Source: Pseudomonadales bacterium
Lineage (GTDB): Bacteria; Pseudomonadota; Gammaproteobacteria; Pseudomonadales; Azotimanducaceae
Assembly (NCBI GenBank): GCA_012103505.1
Contig: WLWP01000001.1
Location: 2,728,001 to 2,792,000 of the forward strand
Length of the DNA stretch: 64,000 bases
Reading direction: 5' to 3'
The stretch's first letter is position 1. Every line of letters starts with the position of its first letter. The notes under the pieces are model-generated. The model ran no database searches. It saw only the letters and a list, made by a program, of their open reading frames with translations, and was not told the DNA's origin. This document shows, one piece after another, positions 26,050 through 33,242 of the stretch. The translations under genes were made by a program, and so were the position numbers.

Positions 26050-29000
26050 CTATCTCGGATAGATCATACGAGCATTCTTGACCGGTGTCGCCCAAGTGTC
26101 CTTGAACGCAAGATTATGCCGTTGTTGCCAAATTTTCCGTTCTTCGTGCCAATCAATTGAATCTTCTCGAATGCAGCATTCGGGAGGCGTAGGGTCGTTT
26201 TTCTCGTCCGATGGATTGCCCCAATCCGCCCATCGCTCAGTTAAGATACTGCCAATCACCAACTGCAATTCATCTAACTTTTCAATGGCTTGTTGAGCGC
26301 TATCGAATGACACTCGAGTCTTACTCTCGTAGATGTCATCTGAGTTAACTAGTTCCTCAACAGCTTTATACAACTCCTCGACGGTCATTTCTTCGGCTTG
26401 GGCAGCTATGCTGGCTATTCGTTCTGCCATACCTGTCTCTCCAGTTGGATCGCTAACCTGCGCGATCTCACTGGCACTTTGCAAATCACTGCGCAACGCC
26501 ACCCGCATTTCATCGTTCACAGTGTCCGTAAGCCTTTGTCGCGCACCCCAACCTTTGTTGGCCAGATCTCCAAGGGTACGAACAGCACGACTAGATCCAG
26601 ATTTAACAAAGAAACCCGGAGGTCCTTTGGACGATCTAGTTCGCGGTACTTGCTCCGATCGATCTCGTACCCAAGTTGCATCTTCGTTCGTTCGCCAGCA
26701 AAGCTCCTGGCCTAGGTCTTCACGGATAGCTACTCGCATAAAAAAGGGACGCATCGGTTGAAAGCTCTGTACGACTCCGCCATCAGCTGAGTACGTGCAC
26801 TTTTCCTTCAAACCAAGCGTCTTGGCGATCGGCTGACCTGGGTAACGATAGAGATGCACATGCAGCCGCTCTTTGATTTCTCGCACATCATAGATGTCGG
26901 TTATCGCCCAAGTGCTGTGGACAAGAGACTGGTAACAAGCGTGGGAGGAGTCCGTGTCTCGGTACTGTTTCAGATTGATCCAATTAACGGGTTGTTCATT
27001 ACAAAGAATGCTCGTCGCAAGGGCTCTCGCAGTACAAATCTCTTCTTCATATTTTTCTTTGGTGGCTGTAAGTCGGTGTAGCTCAGCAACGATGTCTTCG
27101 CCCCACTGTTCAGCTACAAGCCTCCACCCAACGACATCGTTCCATGGAAGAACGTCATGTTCGTCGATCTTGAGTAGGGTTCGTTTTTCACTCCGCTGCC
27201 CCATATTCATAGCAGGAAAAACGTTAGTAGACATACATAACATGTTGCGCGGCTTAACTGGACCGGATGTCTCAGAAAACCAAACATCCGAATCGGATTC
27301 TATGTCAGCTTGCACGGCTTCCCGCCCGTTCACCTCCCTGTCTGTGAGGACAGCCCGACTGCTGTTGGCGAATACGAAGGGTGAAACCATAGCAAGGCTA
27401 TGAAACTCATCATCCTTGAACCACTTAACCGGAATGTTGAACGACACCTGGCGCTCCGCCCACCAGCCGATATCGTTAACTTCTGACCACATTGTGCCTT
27501 CTTCGTCGCTGCACAATACTGTCATCAGGTAGGCATATTCACCTAAGACCTCAAACCGATAACCCGATCCTCCATCGTCACCTTCACTTAGGATGTCATT
27601 GAGATACCGATCTACAGATTCCTGCATGCACTCTTTATCCGCGAGTAACGGATAGAGTTGCAAAGTCATATCAGGAAAGTGGAATGGACCTGATATTGGT
27701 TGCGTAGCAGCACCCCGTGCGGTGTTGTAAGGGATTTCATCCGGCGCCAACTCCGTCGGAAAAAGTTCGCCGAGCATAAGTTCAGGCTCCGGCTCGCTCG
27801 CGTTACTTTCTGGCTTTTCCTCTTCCTTTTCTTGTTCTCTTTCTTGTTCTCTTTCTTGTTCCTTTTCAGCTTTTTCATCTCGCCACGTAACGGGCTCGTC
27901 TGGAAAACGTGGCGGTACACGCGAACAAAGCACTGAACCCTCACCATAGTGCAGATCAACATCCGTCCAAAACGGTAAGATGGGTTTTAGAACAGCTACC
28001 TTAGAGCCGTCTACATCTTCCGTTTCTTTGTAAACCTTCAGGCCAAGGGCTTCTATGATGGGCTGTGAGTCATATCGATGAACGTTTACGGTATAGCCAC
28101 CGCTCGCATCACCAAGAAGGAGATTGGTATCTCCCAAAAACCCACCGGCGTTTAATGAATCGATTGCCATGGGAGAACTGACTAAAGCTTGATAGCAAGC
28201 CGTACGTGGATTGGCAACATCCCTGAATTGCTTGAGGGTGATTTGCTCAATCGACAACGCTTGTTTGTTACCGCCAACACCACCTCGCTGTTCCGTGGGC
28301 CACCAGGGCACATCAGGTAGCGACAGTGCTGCTTTCGAAGCGATATCACCAAACATACGCAACATATTGTCAGCGGTACGATTGGTACGATTACCACGCA
28401 ACCGCAATCCGAGAAGTATATCCAGCGCACTTGTCCCTAGCTGCACAGCTGAGGTACCGAACTGATTTATCGAAGAGAATAAGCCCAAAGGGTTTGCAGT
28501 GTTTATCGGTAGCTCTGAAAGCCTCGCAGGCGGTGCTAGGTCGACAGAAACCAAGGGCCGCCCTAGCTGCTGCTCACCAGCATAGGACTTTGGAAAAACC
28601 TTTACGCTCATGGTAAACAATCTGGTCGCTGCACGGGGGTCACTAACCCAAGCTGGCACATCTGGCGTGATTTCACCTAATACCTTGGGCCACCCGTATA
28701 CTTCGCGTCCGGTTCTTTGTGACATCGCATCGTCAACAAAGATGAAGGGTGATACGCACGCCCAATCCTTAAACACCAGTTTGCCGTTTTCCTCACGCCA
28801 ACGTTGTAGCGGCACCATGAAGAGCATTTCGTGCTGAGCAACCCAACCCATATTCTGCATCCCGATGGACTCAGGTGACATGGACCCATAGTCCAGTGCT
28901 AGGAAGTAGACATAGGGTAGTGTCGGCCGGAAGTGCGCTATCGTCGGCGGAATATCCATGTTGAGATAGCGATCGCAAAACGCATTCAGCGCCGCCATAT

Positions 29001-29121
29001 CAGCTCGGAGTGGGAACGCGCGGCACGTCACATTGCGCATACCAAACGGGGGTACCGCTGGCAATGAAGCTGAGCTAAAACGCTCAGATGGATCCGTATA
29101 TGGTAGTTGTACTTTGTTCAA
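26050..29121 (-). CDS. Tandem acetoacetate decarboxylase-like protein
   Basis: A roughly 1023-residue protein with two acetoacetate-decarboxylase-like domains. The first (about 30-420) has GWVAQHEMLFMVPL and REVYGWPK, in which the Lys (about residue 146) fits the Schiff-base lysine of the family. A Glu/Gln/Arg-rich linker follows. The second (about 450-840) has the same fold pattern: LKQ(F/Y)RD plus ACYQ(A/S)LV occur in both, as does (H/L)YRY or HRYD before QPI and LGLK. However, the GWPK position reads NGREAV, so the lysine is missing. A helical C-terminal tail of about 180 residues is unassigned. The TTG at 29121 overlaps the previous stop as TTGA with AGAGGA upstream, so I prefer it to the ATG at 29208. 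Confidence 0.75.
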   Translation of the reverse strand: MNKVQLPYTDPSERFSSASLPAVPPFGMRNVTCRAFPLRADMAALNAFCDRYLNMDIPPTIAHFRPTLPYVYFLALDYGSMSPESIGMQNMGWVAQHEMLFMVPLQRWREENGKLVFKDWACVSPFIFVDDAMSQRTGREVYGWPKVLGEITPDVPAWVSDPRAATRLFTMSVKVFPKSYAGEQQLGRPLVSVDLAPPARLSELPINTANPLGLFSSINQFGTSAVQLGTSALDILLGLRLRGNRTNRTADNMLRMFGDIASKAALSLPDVPWWPTEQRGGVGGNKQALSIEQITLKQFRDVANPRTACYQALVSSPMAIDSLNAGGFLGDTNLLLGDASGGYTVNVHRYDSQPIIEALGLKVYKETEDVDGSKVAVLKPILPFWTDVDLHYGEGSVLCSRVPPRFPDEPVTWRDEKAEKEQEREQEREQEKEEEKPESNASEPEPELMLGELFPTELAPDEIPYNTARGAATQPISGPFHFPDMTLQLYPLLADKECMQESVDRYLNDILSEGDDGGSGYRFEVLGEYAYLMTVLCSDEEGTMWSEVNDIGWWAERQVSFNIPVKWFKDDEFHSLAMVSPFVFANSSRAVLTDREVNGREAVQADIESDSDVWFSETSGPVKPRNMLCMSTNVFPAMNMGQRSEKRTLLKIDEHDVLPWNDVVGWRLVAEQWGEDIVAELHRLTATKEKYEEEICTARALATSILCNEQPVNWINLKQYRDTDSSHACYQSLVHSTWAITDIYDVREIKERLHVHLYRYPGQPIAKTLGLKEKCTYSADGGVVQSFQPMRPFFMRVAIREDLGQELCWRTNEDATWVRDRSEQVPRTRSSKGPPGFFVKSGSSRAVRTLGDLANKGWGARQRLTDTVNDEMRVALRSDLQSASEIAQVSDPTGETGMAERIASIAAQAEEMTVEELYKAVEELVNSDDIYESKTRVSFDSAQQAIEKLDELQLVIGSILTERWADWGNPSDEKNDPTPPECCIREDSIDWHEERKIWQQRHNLAFKDTWATPVKNARMIYPR
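27831..27866 (-). repeat. In-frame 12-bp repeat coding the Glu/Gln/Arg linker
   Basis: Three copies of a 12-bp unit (plus strand CTTGTTCTCTTT, last copy imperfect) encode an EREQ-type charged linker between the two ADC-like domains. The unit is a multiple of three, so copy changes would alter linker length without a frameshift. Confidence 0.75.
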
Positions 29122-30140
29122 CTTGTCCTCTGAAATACCCAAGTCACAATTTCTTTTAGAAAATCTCGATCTCTGGAAACCGGCAGCTGGCCGAATGTTT
29201 GCGCCCATTCAGCCAATGCGGCGCCTGCCAAACCATGGGCTACACCCCTAGCGTGGGTTAGTGAGCCATAGGTCTCCATCAGACTTCTGACCCAAGTGAC
29301 GTGATCATCATCACGCTCTTCCCTGGGCAACGCCATGATCTCAATCAACGCTCGACGCTCTTCCTCACTGCAGCTGCGACAAACATGCAGCAACATGAGG
29401 GTGCGTTTGCCTTCATAGATATCGCCATTTATTTCCTTACCATAGCGATCGTCCGCCTCCAAGTTCATGAGGTCATCCTGGATTTGGAACGCTGCGCCGA
29501 AAAGAAACCCGTAGCGGATCAGTGGCTCAAAATCGGTATTGTCGCGCGTACCAATGATGGCGCCGACAAGAACTGGGAAGATCGTCGCCAACCAACATGT
29601 CTTCTTGAGCACCATCTCAAGATAGTCTTCGTCTTGTAAATCCAATCTCTGATCTCGGATCCAGCCTAGCTCCATGGCCTGACCTTCAGCTGAGGCCATA
29701 GCCATGTGTTGCGATTGCTCCATGATCGACGATGCCAAGCGGGGACCGATAATATCGACGTTGTCTATGAGCGGGCGCAAACTCAGCATAGCCAGCGTGT
29801 CACCGGCATTGATAGCCAATGGAATGCCATGCAGTTCATGCAACGTAGGGATTCCTCGTCGTTCCTCACTGCCATCCTGAATATCGTCATGAATCAACAA
29901 CGCGTTATGCAGCAGCTCAATCGCTGCCGCAGAACCCAACGCATCCTCGATACTGGCACCGTACGCGCGAGCTGTGGCAATGCATAATCCGGGACGCATC
30001 ATTTTGCCACCGCGACGTGGGTAATCCACGAGCGGGTCGCGAAAGTAAGGTTGCCAACCTTCATCGGGTAAATACGATTCCACCCGTTCTCGCGTCATCG
30101 CACCGTATTCTCTGAGTAGATCCGGCACCATCGCGGACAT
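29118..30140 (-). CDS. Polyprenyl diphosphate synthase (GGPP/FPP synthase-like)
   Basis: A 340-residue trans-isoprenyl diphosphate synthase that condenses allylic diphosphates with IPP. Substrate-binding GGKMMRP lies at residues 44-50. The first aspartate-rich motif is DDIQD (Asp85-Asp89), and FQIQDD begins the second at Asp222. The second motif reads DDLMN, so its usual last Asp is Asn226. The open frame extends to 30245, but the ATG at 30140 lies one base after the upstream stop codon and gives the usual N-terminus. Chain length cannot be safely predicted. It sits in the middle of the operon and is the reason to call the whole cluster isoprenoid-related. Confidence 0.88.
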   Translation of the reverse strand: MSAMVPDLLREYGAMTRERVESYLPDEGWQPYFRDPLVDYPRRGGKMMRPGLCIATARAYGASIEDALGSAAAIELLHNALLIHDDIQDGSEERRGIPTLHELHGIPLAINAGDTLAMLSLRPLIDNVDIIGPRLASSIMEQSQHMAMASAEGQAMELGWIRDQRLDLQDEDYLEMVLKKTCWLATIFPVLVGAIIGTRDNTDFEPLIRYGFLFGAAFQIQDDLMNLEADDRYGKEINGDIYEGKRTLMLLHVCRSCSEEERRALIEIMALPREERDDDHVTWVRSLMETYGSLTHARGVAHGLAGAALAEWAQTFGQLPVSRDRDFLKEIVTWVFQRTS

Positions 30141-30141
30141 G

Positions 30142-30921
30142 CTAAACCCCAATCCGCAAACAGAGGGTGCCGATGGGCTCATTGCTCTGGGCTTCGACAA
30201 TGACGCCGGAGTATGTCCCGTGCCCAGCTGTATTAGGCACATCAATCTGTAAGGTCAGTCCTCGCCCAACTTCACGGACAAATTCAACTGACTGTATTGG
30301 ATCTGAACCTACCGGGCCATGAAGTGCCACAACCGCGAGCTCCCCTCCCGGATCTTTAGGGAGGGACACAATCGATTCCACGGGTTGCGATGTTCGTAAC
30401 TTAACGACCACCGCTGCGCCAGAAGGAGCACCGGACGAGTGGTTCATTTGGTTGGTCTGGCTATTAGACTCAGGTACTGCAGCATGTGGCGCATTGCGAA
30501 CAAGCTTCTCAACGGCATCGATTGTGACCGAACCCAGATCACGATACGCGTTCAACATCCGATTCGCGAGATTTGACCATTCGTCGCTACTCGGTGCTGT
30601 CTCCTTGGGACGTGACCACTGCGAGGCAAGATTTTTTGCCTTCGCAATCTGATCATCAATAACTCGATAGCCGAGCGCAATGCCGTAATCTAAGTTTTCT
30701 GCCTGTGGTGCTTTCTCATGTTGGGCATCTGCAGGGGCTTTGGGGGTTGCTTGATGTGCTGCAGTCGGCTGGTCTGTGGAACGTGCCGCCTCGCCGTTGT
30801 CGCGACGCCGAAACGGTACATGATTGCGCACGGGAGCTGATCGGACAGGATCAACTCGATGCAGCCTGTCCTGCGATTCTTGTTTACTCGGACTGTCAGG
30901 CGCAGTTTCAGAGATAGTCAT
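30142..30921 (-). CDS. Hypothetical protein with disordered N-terminus and beta-rich C-terminus
   Basis: A 259-residue protein I do not recognise. The first 75 residues are rich in Pro, Ala, Arg and Gln and look disordered. A helical segment follows (about 77-140, including YGIALGYRVIDDQIAKAKNLA and a second helix ending EKLVRNAP). The last 90 residues form a compact beta pattern ending in SGVIVEAQSNEPIGTLCLRI, suggesting an Ig-like or C2-like domain. No signal peptide is present. The gene overlaps the upstream FAD oxidoreductase by 14 bases and is one base from the polyprenyl synthase, so it belongs to the operon. A scaffold or carrier role for a hydrophobic intermediate is possible but only a guess. 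Confidence 0.72.
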   Translation of the reverse strand: MTISETAPDSPSKQESQDRLHRVDPVRSAPVRNHVPFRRRDNGEAARSTDQPTAAHQATPKAPADAQHEKAPQAENLDYGIALGYRVIDDQIAKAKNLASQWSRPKETAPSSDEWSNLANRMLNAYRDLGSVTIDAVEKLVRNAPHAAVPESNSQTNQMNHSSGAPSGAAVVVKLRTSQPVESIVSLPKDPGGELAVVALHGPVGSDPIQSVEFVREVGRGLTLQIDVPNTAGHGTYSGVIVEAQSNEPIGTLCLRIGV

Positions 30922-33064
30922 AGCCGACGATATCCTCTAACGGTGGCGAATGAGAAATTGCGTGTGCGGCTAGTCGTCCTGACATAACAGCTGCCTCAAC
31001 ACATCCCTCATTAAATCCGCAATCCGTCCAATCACCTGCGACCGTCATGTTGTCGTAAGTATTGTCTAGCGGTGAAATACGATACGCCAAACTACCAGGC
31101 AACGCCAATACATAGCGATCCGTCGGATTAAGATTGGCGCGCCAATACTGTGTGTTGAAACGCTTTTTACCTTTCATACGAGCGTCGTCCTCAGGGTCGG
31201 GACACTGCAACATTGACCAACAAAATTTTTGCGTTGCTGCCGCAGGCCAAAGTGCTTTGATGTCCTTGTTCAGATGCCTACGCGCATTCTTCCGGACTTC
31301 GGCTTCTCGCTGGCGCTGATAGTTTCGATCGAGCACGTAATCTTCTTTCGGATCTGCGAGAACGCCACAAAAGTACGCGATGGACCGAGGTGACTCCGGC
31401 CACGCCTCAACATCCGCGAGATAGGACATGTCGGCCCAAGTATCAAATGGCTTTTTGAAAGCTGACAATGTGATCGGCGGCTCAAACCAGCCCAAATCAA
31501 CCATGTCCTCTTTCATCCAAATCTGGCACGCCTGAGTGGCGACGGTCTTCACCTTGTCCACCATCATGCGCCACCTAGGATCGCGTTCGATTATCTCGCT
31601 GCAAACTGAAGGGACAGCCCCAACGCTGAGCCCCAACACAAGAAAGTCAAAGTCTTTGGAGACGTCGAGCGAAATCGATTCCACAGCATGCGAGTCCCAC
31701 ACTGCTTCCGGATCCCAATCCGAGTCGCGCAACTTTTGGCCATCCTCAAGCTGCTCGAACAAAGGCGCTGCCGGCCACGCCTCTACTCCACCCACATCAA
31801 TAAGTGGCTGATATGGTTTGCCATCTTGGGTTTTTGCCTGCACATCGAATTCGAGCGTCTGCACAAAAGGCTTCTCACCCGGAAGTAGATCTTCTGATTG
31901 CGCCATTCCCACGTTGGTTAGCTTGTGAAAATATTTGAACGAGACGCCCCGTTTCTGTAAAAGTTCGTACAACGGTGCAAACACCAAGTCCCCCATGGAG
32001 CCACGCATCTTCCAGAACAATGCCCCTCGGTAGGTAAAGAACATTCTTATGCTCCCACGGACAGCTTGCCCTGCAGCCAAGCTTGGCTTGTTTGGGTCAC
32101 CATCTTCGTAGGCCAACGCAAGATCATACAAACCGCGGATAAATCCGCATTCGAGGGCGCGGTCCGAAGCTCCGTTCTCTTTCAACCACGCACGACACTC
32201 ATAGTCATTTAGCGCGTCTAATCCTTTGGGATTAACGAGGATCCCTTCGCGGACGACACCAACCAGAATCGCAAGCGCTAAATCCATAATTTCCCAACGT
32301 CGAGCTAGCTGTGGATCTGATGCCACAGTTTTTTCCAGAAGCGTGCGAGCACTACTCGAGATCGTCTCAACAAACTTGAGCACGACGTTACTTTGGTAGC
32401 TGGGTAGTGATCTCATAACGACGCCGAGAATTCCCAGCGCCTCGCTTACCGCCGCAGTGCTGGAGAGCACACCGAGCGACACCATGCGCAACATTCCAGC
32501 AGCAGCAGCAGATGCTGCACTCATCTCTTGATTGGGAGGTGTTGGTTGATGACGCGCTCGATCAAGCCCAACAATCAAGGTTTGCAATAGATCGACGCCA
32601 CGGAAAATCGCATAAGAGAGTGTTAATGGGTCGTTTGAAGTAAGCGGATCTCCGGGCGATCCTTCCCCCGGAGGAAATAGCGCCGTCCAAGCGCTCCAAC
32701 TTTCATTTTCGTCCGTTGGTATGTTATCCCGCTCAGCCACACCCACGTGCGAATCTGGGAAAAATACGTCCGTCCAATCACTATACGGGTGCTTGTTTGA
32801 ATCTCGGTTCAAGGCTTCATAGCACTCGCGCACCATGGCAAAGGCGTTTTCATAGAAACCCAGCCATATGTGTAGCCCATGCTCTTCGATCCGTTGAGCT
32901 GGTCCACGGCCTGACGCGGCTTTACCACCTAAACGCCAACCCATCTGATAAACCGTCACGTGGTAGCGGCCGTTGTGTTCAGGTTTGGACAACTCATAGG
33001 CAGTTGCAATGGACGCGCATCCACCACCAACAACCGCTACTTCAATTGGCCTGCTAGAATCCAA
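30908..33064 (-). CDS. FAD-dependent desaturase/amine-oxidase-like oxidoreductase
   Basis: A 718-residue flavoprotein of the phytoene desaturase/hydroxysqualene dehydroxylase-like group. The FAD-binding motif is VAVVGGGCASIATAYEL near residue 8, followed by GGKAASGR. The C-terminus has the FAD-closing VAGDWTDCGFNEGCVEAAVMSG motif. It is longer than usual (family about 450-550); the extra region lies in the middle (about residues 140-330) and is helical and Ala-rich. It probably oxidises or isomerises an isoprenoid chain, in keeping with the polyprenyl synthase next door. The TTG start has AGAGGTG upstream. Confidence 0.82.
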   Translation of the reverse strand: MDSSRPIEVAVVGGGCASIATAYELSKPEHNGRYHVTVYQMGWRLGGKAASGRGPAQRIEEHGLHIWLGFYENAFAMVRECYEALNRDSNKHPYSDWTDVFFPDSHVGVAERDNIPTDENESWSAWTALFPPGEGSPGDPLTSNDPLTLSYAIFRGVDLLQTLIVGLDRARHQPTPPNQEMSAASAAAAGMLRMVSLGVLSSTAAVSEALGILGVVMRSLPSYQSNVVLKFVETISSSARTLLEKTVASDPQLARRWEIMDLALAILVGVVREGILVNPKGLDALNDYECRAWLKENGASDRALECGFIRGLYDLALAYEDGDPNKPSLAAGQAVRGSIRMFFTYRGALFWKMRGSMGDLVFAPLYELLQKRGVSFKYFHKLTNVGMAQSEDLLPGEKPFVQTLEFDVQAKTQDGKPYQPLIDVGGVEAWPAAPLFEQLEDGQKLRDSDWDPEAVWDSHAVESISLDVSKDFDFLVLGLSVGAVPSVCSEIIERDPRWRMMVDKVKTVATQACQIWMKEDMVDLGWFEPPITLSAFKKPFDTWADMSYLADVEAWPESPRSIAYFCGVLADPKEDYVLDRNYQRQREAEVRKNARRHLNKDIKALWPAAATQKFCWSMLQCPDPEDDARMKGKKRFNTQYWRANLNPTDRYVLALPGSLAYRISPLDNTYDNMTVAGDWTDCGFNEGCVEAAVMSGRLAAHAISHSPPLEDIVGYDYL

Positions 33065-33242
33065 CTCTGTACACCTCTACTCGTCTTAAGCGAGCACCCA
33101 GAATGGCCACATCATAACCTCGTTTGCGGCCGCCACATCGAACCCTTACATGTTCATCACAAACTAAGGAACGCAGCTTATTGCGTCTAGCTCTTGTATT
33201 TCCCACATACTGGGGAGGCGGAAAGATCATATTGCTAACCAT
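33054..33242 (-). CDS. Possible small basic protein filling the operon gap
   Basis: A 62-residue open frame on the operon strand. It begins with ATG 14 bases inside the end of the FAD monooxygenase gene and ends 11 bases into the desaturase-like gene, so it exactly fills the only sizeable gap. It is rich in Arg and has two Cys. The ribosome binding site is weak and no family is recognised. It could instead be an untranslated spacer. Confidence 0.3.
   Translation of the reverse strand: MVSNMIFPPPQYVGNTRARRNKLRSLVCDEHVRVRCGGRKRGYDVAILGARLRRVEVYRVGF

Noticed and set aside
26050..29208. Longer form of the ADC-like protein starting at ATG 29208
   Set aside because: It would overlap the polyprenyl synthase by 91 bases. 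The TTG at 29121 forms a TTGA overlap with the stop and has a good AGAGGA ahead.
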